From Prevotellamassilia sp. (lineage in GTDB: Bacteria > Bacteroidota > Bacteroidia > Bacteroidales > Bacteroidaceae): a DNA stretch of 8,549 nucleotides. The DNA is taken from assembly GCA_018383375.1 (NCBI GenBank), contig JAHAWW010000119.1, positions 1 to 8,549 of the forward strand, read 5' to 3'. Shown in pieces: positions 1 through 6,228 of this stretch; the first letter of the stretch is position 1; every line of letters starts with the position of its first letter. The notes under the pieces are model-generated. The model worked only from the letters and a program-made list of their open reading frames with translations, did not search any database and was not told where the DNA came from. The translations under genes and the position numbers were made by a program.

Positions 1-1152
1 TGCAAACTGGTGTGTCTCGACGCCCAGGGCAATTTGCTTCACCACGAAACCATCTACCCTCACGAGCCTCGCCGCGAGTGGGGACGATCGGTGTGTCGCG
101 TGGCCCAACTGGCCGACCGCTTTGCCATCGAAGCCGTAGCCGTGGGTGGCGGCACTGCCGGACGCGAAACAGAAGCCCTCATCAAAGAGGCACGTCTGGA
201 AGGTGTCGACGTCTTTTTGGTGAGCGAAGACGGGGCTTCGGTCTATTCGGCTTCGGCTTTGGCCCGCGAAGAATTTCCCGACCAAGACGTCACCGTGCGC
301 GGAGCCGTGAGCATCGGTCGCCGACTGGCCGACCCCCTGGCCGAGTTGGTCAAGATTGACCCCAAATCTATCGGCGTGGGACAATACCAGCACGACGTGG
401 ATCAGAGCGAGCTCAAAAAGACGCTCGACCGCACCGTGTCGCTTTGCGTCAACACCGTGGGCGTCAACCTCAACACGGCGAGCAAACACCTGCTCACCTA
501 CGTTTCCGGACTCGGTCCGGCTCTGGCCCAAAACATTGTGGACTATCGCGCCGAGCACGGTGCCTTCACCGCCCGCCGCCAACTGCTCGACGTGCCGCGC
601 TTGGGCGCCAAGGCCTATGAACAATGTGCGGGTTTCTTGCGCATCAGTGGCGGCACCAATCCGCTCGACAATACGGCGGTACACCCCGAGCGCTACAAAC
701 TGGTGGAGCAGATGGCACGCGACAAAGGCTGCGACGTCGACACCCTGATTGCCGACTCTGCCGTGCGTCACACCATCGACCTCAAACAATATGTCGACGA
801 CCAGGTGGGCATGCCCACTCTCCAAGACATCATGGCCGAGCTCGACCGCCCGGGCCGCGACCCTCGAGGCCATGCCGAGGCTTTCGCGTTCGACTCGCGC
901 ATTCACGACCTCGCCGATGTCGAGGTGGGCATGCTACTGCCCGGCATCGTGAGCAACATCACACAGTTTGGCTGCTTTGTCGACATCGGCATCAAGACCA
1001 AAGGTCTCATCCACGTGTCGCAGCTCTCTGACCATTACGTCAAAGACCCGCTCGAGGTGGTGCACTTGCAGCAACAACTCACCGTGAAGGTGATTGGCGT
1101 GGATGAAGAGCGCGGCCGCATTTCACTCAGTTTAAAAGGACTCAACCCATGA
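1..1152 (+). CDS. tex: Tex-family transcription accessory / S1 RNA-binding protein, C-terminal part (5' end outside window)
   Basis: The frame is open from base 1, so this is the 3' half of a longer gene (Tex proteins are usually about 700-780 residues; 383 codons are visible). The GTG at position 10 is an internal codon, not a start. In order, the fragment shows the end of the YqgF/RNase H-like domain (VGGGTAGRET near residue 50) and the Tex hallmark block with SVYSAS, RGAVSIGRRL and IGVGQYQHD (residues about 80-132). A helix-hairpin-helix region follows (NTASKHLLTYVSGLG to PRLGAKAYEQ, about 155-210), then an S1 domain (FGCFVDIGIKTKGLIHVSQL, about 320-345, to the end). Tex is a cytoplasmic nucleic-acid-binding protein implicated in transcription and RNA metabolism; its exact role is poorly defined. 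The stop overlaps the tadA start by 4 nt (ATGA), which suggests translational coupling. The family call is very secure. Confidence 0.95.
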   Translation, partial: CKLVCLDAQGNLLHHETIYPHEPRREWGRSVCRVAQLADRFAIEAVAVGGGTAGRETEALIKEARLEGVDVFLVSEDGASVYSASALAREEFPDQDVTVRGAVSIGRRLADPLAELVKIDPKSIGVGQYQHDVDQSELKKTLDRTVSLCVNTVGVNLNTASKHLLTYVSGLGPALAQNIVDYRAEHGAFTARRQLLDVPRLGAKAYEQCAGFLRISGGTNPLDNTAVHPERYKLVEQMARDKGCDVDTLIADSAVRHTIDLKQYVDDQVGMPTLQDIMAELDRPGRDPRGHAEAFAFDSRIHDLADVEVGMLLPGIVSNITQFGCFVDIGIKTKGLIHVSQLSDHYVKDPLEVVHLQQQLTVKVIGVDEERGRISLSLKGLNP

Positions 1153-1583
1153 CCGACGAAGAATATATGCAACGGGCATTGGCAGAAGCCAAGGCGGCCT
1201 ACGATGCCGACGAAGTGCCGGTGGGCGCAGTGGTGGTTTGTCGCGACCGCATCATTGCCCGTGCCCACAACCTCACCGAGACGCTCAACGACGTCACGGC
1301 CCATGCCGAAATGCAAGCCATCACGGCAGCCGCCAATGCCTTGGGCGGCAAATATCTCGACACCTGCACGCTCTATGTCACGGTGGAGCCTTGCGTGATG
1401 TGCGCCGGAGCCATCGGCTGGGCACAGATGGGACGCGTGGTCTATGGCGCCGCCGACCCCAAACGCGGTTTCGCGGCCTTTGCGCCTCAGGCTCTTCACC
1501 CCAAAACACAGGTCACGGCCGGTGTGCTCGAGGCCGAATGTGCCGCACTGATGAAGGCTTTCTTCAAAAGCAAACGCCGCTGA
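1149..1583 (+). CDS. tadA: tRNA-specific adenosine deaminase (A34 to I34)
   Basis: This 144-residue cytoplasmic enzyme deaminates adenosine 34 to inosine in the anticodon of tRNA-Arg(ACG), which is needed to read CGN codons. The zinc deaminase signature is complete. VPVGAVVV is at residues 23-30, HAE at 52-54 supplies the zinc-binding His52 and proton-shuttling Glu54, and PCVMC at 81-85 supplies zinc ligands Cys82 and Cys85. The C-terminal helix ending in basic residues (KAFFKSKRR) is typical of TadA and argues against cytidine or guanine deaminases of the same superfamily. Length is normal for the family. The ATG overlaps the upstream tex stop as ATGA, which supports this start and coupled translation. 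The next gene begins 40 nt downstream. Confidence 0.95.
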   Translation: MTDEEYMQRALAEAKAAYDADEVPVGAVVVCRDRIIARAHNLTETLNDVTAHAEMQAITAAANALGGKYLDTCTLYVTVEPCVMCAGAIGWAQMGRVVYGAADPKRGFAAFAPQALHPKTQVTAGVLEAECAALMKAFFKSKRR

Positions 1584-1604
1584 CCACCGACGGTCAGACT
1601 TTTC
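1580..1604 (+). terminator. Weak hairpin with short T run between tadA and yraN
   Basis: A 6-bp inverted repeat (CTGACC 1580-1585, GGTCAG 1592-1597, 6-nt loop) overlaps the tadA stop codon and is followed by ACTTTT. This could be a leaky intrinsic terminator or an mRNA processing or stability element. It is short and its T run has only four bases, so it probably does not end the operon. Chance occurrence in GC-rich DNA is a real alternative. Confidence 0.25.
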
Positions 1605-1623
1605 ATCGTCACGCTCCCACACT

Positions 1624-2019
1624 ATGGCACAACACAACGAACTGGGCCGCTTAGGCGAACAACAGGCCTGCCGATATCTGGCCGAAAAGGGCTACAGCCT
1701 CTTGGCGCGCAACTGGCGCTTGGGGCATCTCGAGATAGACATCATCGCCGACTATTTTGGCGAAGTGGTGTTTGTGGAGGTGAAAACACGCAGCAGCGAA
1801 GCCATCGCCGAAGCCGTCAAGGCCGTGGACCATGAAAAACGAGCCAACCTCATCGATGCAGCCGCCTATTATATGAGTCAAAACAAGCTCGACCGCCCTT
1901 TTCGTTTTGACATCATCACACTCGTCGGCCATCGGCCACCTTTTGAAATCAAACACTACGTCAATGCCTTTACGCCAGAAGGCGTGAGAAACAACGCTGA
2001 AACACCCTATCTGAGATGA
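1624..2019 (+). CDS. YraN/UPF0102 family protein (predicted nuclease fold)
   Basis: This is a 131-residue protein of the YraN (UPF0102) family, which has a restriction-endonuclease-like fold. No specific cellular role is firmly established. The N-terminal GxxGE (G8, G11, E12) and the pattern KGY..L.RN (22-30) are present. So are the catalytic-type residues E37 and D39 in LEIDIIA and E52 and K54 in VFVEVKTR, which match the PD-(D/E)xK arrangement. Length is normal. The ATG starts 40 nt after tadA and the gene ends with a 4-nt ATGA overlap with the next gene, so it is part of the same run. The start is supported by MAQHNELGRLGE, the usual beginning of the family. Nuclease activity here is inferred from motif and fold, not from an assigned substrate. 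Confidence 0.9.
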   Translation: MAQHNELGRLGEQQACRYLAEKGYSLLARNWRLGHLEIDIIADYFGEVVFVEVKTRSSEAIAEAVKAVDHEKRANLIDAAAYYMSQNKLDRPFRFDIITLVGHRPPFEIKHYVNAFTPEGVRNNAETPYLR

Positions 2020-2372
2020 ATATCGAAATCATTAGAGAGTATTGCCTCTCCAAACCTTTGGCCACCGAAGACACCGCATTCGGCCCCGACACCATTTTGT
2101 TCAGAGTCTACGACAAGATTTTCGCCTGCATTGACCTCGAGCGCCCCGACCTCGTCGTGGTGAAGTGTGACGCAGAATATGCCTTGTCGCTCCGCGAACA
2201 ATACAGCGGCATTCGGCCGGCCTGGCATTGGAACAAGCGCTATTGGAACGAGTTGTGTTTTGACTGCGACGTGGACGATGCGCTCATCTTCCGACTCATC
2301 GACCACTCGCTCGAAGAGGTGCTCAAGAAACTGCCCAAGAAAACCCAACAAGCCTATGCAACTCTCCAATGA
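2016..2372 (+). CDS. YjbR/MmcQ-family protein (CyaY-like fold)
   Basis: This 118-residue protein matches the YjbR (MmcQ) family, small proteins with a CyaY-like fold sometimes annotated as DNA-binding. Their biological function is not settled. Visible family features are the N-terminal helix with REYCLSKPLATED, a strand region in which LFRVYDKIFACIDLE is followed by LVVVKCD, the AWHWNKRYWNEL block (HxNKxxW type, about residues 69-80), and a C-terminal helix LIDHSLEEVLKKLP. The start codon is the ATG inside the ATGA overlap with yraN. The end overlaps the biotin ligase gene by 17 nt. The tight overlaps on both sides argue that it is expressed with its neighbours, but give no firm functional link. 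Confidence 0.85.
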   Translation: MNIEIIREYCLSKPLATEDTAFGPDTILFRVYDKIFACIDLERPDLVVVKCDAEYALSLREQYSGIRPAWHWNKRYWNELCFDCDVDDALIFRLIDHSLEEVLKKLPKKTQQAYATLQ

Positions 2373-3114
2373 CTTGCCCGAGGGCTGGAGCCACGTCCAT
2401 CTGGCCGAGACCGACAGCCTGATGCTCGCCCTCAAGCGAGAGGAAACTGCGACCGAAGAGACCGACATTGTGTTGGCCACGACCGATTTTCAGACCGCCG
2501 GCCGGGGACAGCGCGGCACGTCTTGGGAGGCCGAGCGTGGAGCCAACCTGCTCTTCGGCCTCAGATGCCACCCTCGCTTCCTCACGGCCGACCGCCAGTT
2601 TTTATTGTCGGAAATCCAAGCCTTGGCCGTGGCCCTCGCCTTAGACGCTCACGGTGAAGGTTTCAGCGTGAAATGGCCCAACGACCTCTATTGGCACGAC
2701 CGGAAAATAGGCGGCATGTTGCTTGAGCACGACCTGCGCGGCACTGTCATTGACCAAACCATTTCCGGTGTAGGCCTCAACGTCAACCAAACCGTCTTCA
2801 AAGGCAATGCCCCCAACCCGGTTTCGCTCGGCCAAATCACCGGCCGCCACCACGACCTCGCCGGTCTGTTGACAGCCATTTGCCGACACTTCGACCACCT
2901 TTACCGCCGCTTGCAACACCACGACGAGGCCGCCATTCACACTCTCTATCTCAGCCGGCTCTATCACCGGCAAGGCTTCCATCCCTATGCCGACGCCCAA
3001 GGCCGTTTTGAAGCCGAGATTATCGGCGTGGCGCCCATCGGCACCCTCATCTTGCGCGACCGACAAGGTGACCTGCGCCATTATGCCTTCAAAGAGGTGC
3101 GCCAACTCCTATAA
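2356..3114 (+). CDS. birA: Biotin-[acetyl-CoA-carboxylase] ligase, short form without DNA-binding domain
   Basis: This 252-residue enzyme activates biotin with ATP and attaches it to the target lysine of biotin carboxyl carrier domains such as acetyl-CoA carboxylase. The catalytic signatures are the biotinyl-AMP loop QTAGRGQRGTSW (residues 46-57), VKWPNDLYW (105-113) followed by RKIGGMLLE (116-124) with the expected active-site Lys117, and SGVGLNVNQ (137-145). A small C-terminal SH3-like segment ends FKEVRQLL. The frame stays open upstream to about 2167, but homology begins with MQLSNDLPEG, so the ATG at 2356 is chosen. This gives a 17-nt overlap with the preceding gene. There is no N-terminal helix-turn-helix, so it is a monofunctional ligase (group I type) rather than a BirA repressor. 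This is common in Bacteroidota. Confidence 0.93.
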   Translation: MQLSNDLPEGWSHVHLAETDSLMLALKREETATEETDIVLATTDFQTAGRGQRGTSWEAERGANLLFGLRCHPRFLTADRQFLLSEIQALAVALALDAHGEGFSVKWPNDLYWHDRKIGGMLLEHDLRGTVIDQTISGVGLNVNQTVFKGNAPNPVSLGQITGRHHDLAGLLTAICRHFDHLYRRLQHHDEAAIHTLYLSRLYHRQGFHPYADAQGRFEAEIIGVAPIGTLILRDRQGDLRHYAFKEVRQLL

Positions 3115-3167
3115 TATATATAGCGGTCATTAGTCTCAACCATTCCATCACTCACCCACCCGCTCTC

Positions 3168-4463
3168 GTGAAACACTCTCCCATTGCCCGAATAGCCCTG
3201 CCCAGCATTGTGTCTAATCTCACAGTGCCCCTGCTTGGCCTGGCCGACACGGCCATAACCGGTCATCTCGGTTCGGCGGCGGCCATGGCGAGCATTGCCT
3301 TGGGCGGAATGGTGTTTAATATGGTCTATTGGCTTTGCAACTTTCTGCGCATGGGCACGGGCAGTCTCACTTCACAGGCCTACGGGGCACGGCAAACCGA
3401 CGAAGCCCACCGCCTGTTGGCACGCTCACTCTGCCTGGGTCTGGCCTTGGCCGTGGTTTTCTTTTGTCTGCAACAGCCCATTTTTGCTCTGGCCATGACG
3501 TTTGTTGAAGCCACGCCGCAGACAGAAGGCCTCACGGCGGTCTATTTCTCCATACTCATCTGGGGTGCGCCCGCCATGATGGCCCAGTTCAGCCTCAACG
3601 GCTGGCTGCTTGGCATGCAAGACGCCTTCAGTCCGATGTTGGCCGCCATCACGCAAAACGTGGTCAACGTGGCAGTCAGCCTGATGCTGGTCTTCGGTCT
3701 GCACATGGGCGTGAGCGGTGTGGCCACAGGCACGCTCGTAGCCCAATATGTCGGCGTGGCACTGCTGCTCATCATGGTCTGTCGGCGCCATGGTGTGCGG
3801 CGCAGGCATCTCACCGCCTCGGGCACTTTCACGCGAGGCGCGCTGTGGCGTTTTTTCCGCATCAACACCGACATTTTTTTCCGCACGCTCTGCCTGGTGG
3901 CCGTGACCACTTGTTTCACGGCCTTCTCTTCGGCACTTGGCGAAACGGCTCTGGCCGCCAACACGCTACTGATGCAATTCTTCATTTTCTTCTCATATTT
4001 CATGGACGGCTTTGCCTATGCCGGCGAGGCTTTGGGCGGCAAATACGTCGGTGCGCGCCACAGGCAGGGTTTTGACGCCCTCACCCGCCGACTGCTGCGG
4101 TTGGCAGCCCTGCTGGCGTGTGTGTTTGTAGGCCTTTATGGTCTGGCCGGGCACGCCCTGATAGCTTGTCTCACCGACCTGGGCGCCGTGCGTGCAACTG
4201 CCGGCGGCGTCTTGTGGGCCGTCTGTCTCGTCCCTTTGGCCGGCGCCGCCGCATTTATCTTCGACGGTCTTTTCATCGGCGCCGCCGCCACTCGCGAGAT
4301 GTTGACGGCCATGGCCACAGCCTGCCTTGTCTTCTTTGCCGTCCACGCCCTGCTCACCACCGACGTTGCCTCACTATGGTGGGCCTTTATCGCCTACCTC
4401 GCCACGCGCTCTCTCGCACAGGCCCTGCTACTACGCCGCGTGCGCCGCAAGAGTTTTTCTTAG
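3168..4463 (+). CDS. MATE-family (DinF-like) efflux transporter
   Basis: This 431-residue inner-membrane protein has about 12 predicted hydrophobic segments. It opens with the MATE family pattern IALPSIVSNLTVPLLGLADTAI and GHLG, then GGMVFNMVYWL with FLRMGTGSLTSQAYG, the first-half signature of the DinF-like branch. A related pattern recurs in the second half (TLLMQFFIFFSYFMDGFAYAGEALGGKYVGAR). MATE proteins expel cationic drugs or metabolites using a proton or sodium gradient; substrate and coupling ion cannot be read here. The start is a GTG at 3168. No in-frame ATG lies between the preceding stop and this codon, and homology begins right here. It follows birA by 53 nt and may be read through from that operon, since I see no terminator between them. 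Confidence 0.92.
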   Translation: MKHSPIARIALPSIVSNLTVPLLGLADTAITGHLGSAAAMASIALGGMVFNMVYWLCNFLRMGTGSLTSQAYGARQTDEAHRLLARSLCLGLALAVVFFCLQQPIFALAMTFVEATPQTEGLTAVYFSILIWGAPAMMAQFSLNGWLLGMQDAFSPMLAAITQNVVNVAVSLMLVFGLHMGVSGVATGTLVAQYVGVALLLIMVCRRHGVRRRHLTASGTFTRGALWRFFRINTDIFFRTLCLVAVTTCFTAFSSALGETALAANTLLMQFFIFFSYFMDGFAYAGEALGGKYVGARHRQGFDALTRRLLRLAALLACVFVGLYGLAGHALIACLTDLGAVRATAGGVLWAVCLVPLAGAAAFIFDGLFIGAAATREMLTAMATACLVFFAVHALLTTDVASLWWAFIAYLATRSLAQALLLRRVRRKSFS

Positions 4464-4481
4464 AAAAAAGACGTAATTTTA
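4451..4481 (+). promoter_or_regulatory. Possible Bacteroidota-type promoter for pyrH
   Basis: TAATTTTA at 4474-4481 matches the TAnnTTTG -7 consensus at all but the last position. A T-rich patch about 20 nt upstream (TTTTT around 4454-4458) could stand in for the -33 TTTG. CGTAA-tt-TTACG inverted arms overlap the -7 box, and TTTTTCT/AGAAAAA arms (about 4454-4468) lie just upstream. This would give a leader of about 80 nt before pyrH. The match is imperfect and read-through from the MATE gene is possible. Confidence 0.35.
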
Positions 4482-4566
4482 CGGCGGCGAAAACCGACAT
4501 CGCTTCACCATTCACATTTGACAAACCGAAACACAACAATATCCACCACAAAACACTCCACACACT

Positions 4567-5277
4567 ATGAGAAAGTTCAACCGTATTCTTCTGAAACTCA
4601 GCGGCGAGAGCCTGATGGGCGCTCAAGGCCACGGCATCGACGTGACACGACTCAACGAATATGCCACACAAATTAAAGACGCACTGGCCACGGGCGTGCA
4701 GATTGGCATCGTCATTGGCGGCGGCAACATCTTCCGCGGACTGAGCGGTGCCGGCAAGGGCTTCGACCGCGTCAAAGGCGACCAGATGGGTATGTGTGCC
4801 ACCGTCATCAACTCGCTGGCACTGAGTTCGGCTCTGGGGGCAATCGGCGTGAAGAGCCGCGTGCTCACGGCCATCCGTATGGAACCCATCGGCGAGTTTT
4901 ATTCTAAATGGAAAGCCATCGAGGCTATGGAGCGTGGCGAAGTGGCCATCATGAGCTGCGGCACCGGCAGTCCGTATTTCACCACCGACACCGGTTCGTC
5001 ACTGCGTGGCATTGAGATTGAGGCCGACGTGATGCTGAAAGGCACACGCGTAGACGGCGTCTACACAGCCGACCCCGAGAAAGACCCCACCGCCGTTAAG
5101 TTTGACGAAATCACCTACGACGAGGTGTTGAGCCGCGGTCTGAAAGTGATGGACGTCACCGCCACGGCGATGTGCAAGGAAAACGGCCTGCCCATCTATG
5201 TGTTCAACATGGACGTAGTGGGCAACCTCGGTCGCGTACTGGCCGGCGAAAACATCGGCACCTATGTGCACGCTTAA
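4567..5277 (+). CDS. pyrH: Uridylate (UMP) kinase
   Basis: This 236-residue cytoplasmic enzyme phosphorylates UMP to UDP with ATP, the committed step from de novo UMP to UTP and CTP. It belongs to the amino acid kinase family, not the adenylate-kinase-like eukaryotic type. Signatures are LLKLSGESL (residues 8-16), IVIGGGNIFRG (48-58), GDQMGMCATVINSLAL (71-86), GTGSPYFTTDT (132-142) and the nucleotide-binding MLKGTRVDGVYTADP (155-169). Length is normal for the family. The ATG is preceded by an A/C-rich leader with no Shine-Dalgarno, as is usual in this phylum. In many bacteria pyrH sits next to tsf or frr. Here it is flanked by a MATE gene and a convergent tRNA, so it may be monocistronic. Confidence 0.97.
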   Translation: MRKFNRILLKLSGESLMGAQGHGIDVTRLNEYATQIKDALATGVQIGIVIGGGNIFRGLSGAGKGFDRVKGDQMGMCATVINSLALSSALGAIGVKSRVLTAIRMEPIGEFYSKWKAIEAMERGEVAIMSCGTGSPYFTTDTGSSLRGIEIEADVMLKGTRVDGVYTADPEKDPTAVKFDEITYDEVLSRGLKVMDVTATAMCKENGLPIYVFNMDVVGNLGRVLAGENIGTYVHA

Positions 5278-5370
5278 ACCCTAAACTCTTCGCGCAGCCC
5301 CACACAGGGCAACAAGCGAAAAACAAGAAAACACTTTGTCGGCCGACGCTTACGACCGACGCGAACAAAC

Positions 5371-5414
5371 AAACAGATGCAGAGTATGGTCTTGACACTC
5401 TGCATCTGTTTTGT
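5371..5414 (+). terminator. Strong hairpin, likely pyrH terminator
   Basis: A perfect 15-bp inverted repeat (5371-5385 with 5397-5411, starting AAACAGATGC) has an 11-nt loop. Its end and downstream flank are T-rich (TGTTTTGTTG). It lies 94 nt after the pyrH stop and before the convergent tRNA unit, so it most likely ends pyrH transcription. The AAAC/GTTT ends give A-rich sequence on one side and T-rich on the other, so some activity on the - strand is possible. Confidence 0.75.
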
Positions 5415-5462
5415 TGTGGCCACGACAAAAGAAACGACATCGCCCCGTCTTGTGCCGGCCGG

Positions 5463-5501
5463 AAAAATAAAAACCCTTGAACGTCTCACGACGCTCAAGG
5501 G
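5463..5501 (-). terminator. Intrinsic terminator of the tRNA transcript
   Basis: Read on the - strand, CCCTTGAGCGTC (5501-5490) pairs with GACGTTCAAGGG (5485-5474) through 12 positions including one G-U, with a 4-nt loop. The tract TTTTTATTTTT (5473-5463) follows at once. On the + strand the same position would be an A-C mismatch with no T run, so the orientation is clearly towards the tRNA transcript. It begins 25 nt beyond the tRNA 3' end. Confidence 0.85.
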
Positions 5502-5525
5502 AATGAAAGAATGATGAAGAAGATG

Positions 5526-5599
5526 TAGCGAGAAAGGGACTTGAACCCTTGACCTTCGGATTATGAATCCGACGCTCTAACCAGCTGAGCTATCTCGCC
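5526..5599 (-). tRNA. tRNA-Met (anticodon CAT)
   Basis: Read on the - strand, this 74-nt sequence folds as a complete cloverleaf. The acceptor GGCGAGA pairs with TCTCGCT, with a terminal G1-U72 wobble. The D arm is GCTC/GAGC, and the anticodon stem TCGGA/TCCGA encloses loop TTCATAA with CAT at 5565-5563. The variable loop is AGGTC and the T arm is AAGGG/CCCTT with TTCAAGT. The discriminator is A and CCA is not encoded. CAT could be elongator Met, initiator fMet or Ile2 (lysidine-modified). The paired acceptor end and the lack of initiator features argue against fMet. Resemblance to elongator tRNA-Met of related bacteria makes Met the best call, but Ile2 is not fully excluded. Confidence 0.92.
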
Positions 5600-5615
5600 A
5601 ACGTTGGGCTTCAAT

Positions 5616-5637
5616 CACACGGCCGATGGCCGCTGTG
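5616..5637 (-). other. Hairpin in the 5' leader of the tRNA precursor
   Basis: CACA 5616-5619 pairs with TGTG 5634-5637, and GGCC 5621-5624 with GGCC 5628-5631 around a 3-nt loop, with one bulged base. It lies within the roughly 47-nt leader expected from the promoter at 5652-5682, 16 nt before the mature tRNA 5' end. It may act in leader processing or simply be a spacer structure. The assignment is inference. Confidence 0.4.
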
Positions 5638-5651
5638 CTTGTTTGCGGTTG

Positions 5652-5682
5652 CAAAAGTATGTAGTTTTTTTCATTCTCGCAA
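5652..5682 (-). promoter_or_regulatory. Bacteroidota-type promoter for the tRNA
   Basis: On the - strand TACTTTTG (5659-5652) fits the TAnnTTTG -7 box exactly. TTG (5682-5680) lies 20 nt upstream, the usual spacing for the -33 element in this phylum. Further upstream, 5683-5700 is an A/T tract containing the perfect palindrome TTTTTCGAAAAA (5684-5695), resembling an UP-type element. Predicted start is near 5646. Confidence 0.75.
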
Positions 5683-5871
5683 GTTTTTCGAAAAAAAGTT
5701 TCGTTTAGCAGGCAAACGAGGGGGCTAAACGGCCTATTCGCCCTCTTGTTCAAATGACGGGGTCATCAAAGACGGGCGTATACAAACTTTAACATTCTGC
5801 GTGAGAAGCAAAGGCGCAAATCGCGAATGGAGGAACAAAAAACGCGAAAAGGAAACAATCATCGAAAATCT

Positions 5872-5921
5872 TAAGGACAATTTTTCAGGGAATAAGGACA
5901 GAAATTGGCGGGCTAAGGCCG
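5872..5921 (+). repeat. Three direct repeats phased at 21 bp
   Basis: TAAGGACA occurs at 5872-5879 and 5893-5900, and the related TAAGGCCG at 5914-5921. Each starts exactly 21 bp after the previous one, which puts them on the same face of the helix. Such phasing is typical of tandem binding sites for a dimeric or multimeric regulator, for instance LytTR-type response regulators. The protein is unknown and chance cannot be excluded for such short units. Confidence 0.45.
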
Positions 5922-5982
5922 GGAAAAACTGTCAGTATCGCAGCTTTGCACTAATCCGCTGAGAATGTGCATAAAATAAGAG

Positions 5983-6012
5983 AGGGAGCAGCTTGCAAGC
6001 CACTCCCTTTTT
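5983..6012 (+). terminator. Orphan intrinsic-terminator-like hairpin
   Basis: AGGGAG (5983-5988) pairs with CTCCCT (6003-6008). Inside, after a CA/CA internal loop, GCTTGCAAGC forms the top of the stem. TTTTT (6008-6012) closes it on the + strand. On the - strand the hairpin is followed by TCTCTTATTTTA, so it could work in both directions. No gene upstream on either strand obviously needs it. Confidence 0.55.
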
Positions 6013-6190
6013 CACATCATAAAGATATTAAAACATACCCGCAACGAAAAAGACAAAAGCGGCGTGAGCGCGTCTAGAGCGCTGTTTTGCGCACGAACCA
6101 CGATAAGTGTGCAATTGCCAACCAGACATTTCAAAACGAGGAAACGCCGCGTCAAAATGCCGTTTTCGTCCTAAAAATTAACAAGTTATA

Positions 6191-6222
6191 TTAGGTGGAA
6201 ACATTCAAAATTTGTAACTTTG
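6191..6222 (+). promoter_or_regulatory. Bacteroidota-type promoter for pflB
   Basis: TAACTTTG at 6215-6222 fits the TAnnTTTG -7 consensus exactly and continues GCAC. The -33 position, 20 nt upstream, reads TTAG (6191-6194), an imperfect match. The predicted start near 6229 gives a leader of about 107 nt before pflB. I see no clear FNR/CRP-type palindrome next to it. Confidence 0.7.
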
Positions 6223-6228
6223 CACTCG

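Larger units (their letters stand above)
5683..6214. other. Intergenic region without a recognisable gene
   Basis: I find no protein gene between the tRNA promoter and the pflB promoter. The longest ATG reading frames inside it are very short (for example 15 codons at 5827-5874) and resemble nothing. It contains an 8-bp hairpin (5702-5709 with 5724-5731), three 21-bp-phased direct repeats (5872-5921), an orphan terminator-like hairpin (5983-6012) and a GC-rich patch of inverted repeats (6059-6150). The composition differs from the flanking coding DNA. A small RNA gene or a decayed gene is possible but not shown. Confidence 0.6.

Noticed and set aside
1035..1637. A 200-codon - strand open frame across tadA
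   Set aside because: It is antisense to tadA and the S1 end of tex, both of which show clear family motifs. It is a codon-bias shadow.
2167..2355. Upstream extension of the biotin ligase frame to 2167
   Set aside because: The 63 extra codons overlap the YjbR-family gene in another frame, look unlike protein (rich in R, S, T), and precede the normal start of ligase homology at 2356.
2641..3105. A 154-codon - strand open frame opposite the biotin ligase
   Set aside because: The + strand has the complete catalytic signature in this interval, and the antisense product has no recognisable motifs.
5338..5347. Perfect 10-bp palindrome GTCGGCCGAC after pyrH
   Set aside because: It is a single short GC palindrome with no partner site or promoter, and is likely by chance because GCCGAC is very common in this genome's DNA.
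5827..5874. A 15-codon ATG frame in the intergenic region
   Set aside because: It is too short, has no similarity to a known peptide and no clear translation signal, so it is indistinguishable from chance.
6181..6214. Possible FNR/CRP-type operator before pflB, expected from its anaerobic role
   Set aside because: I could not find a TTGAT-N4-ATCAA-like or TGTGA-N6-TCACA-like palindrome; the A/T-rich sequence alone is not evidence.
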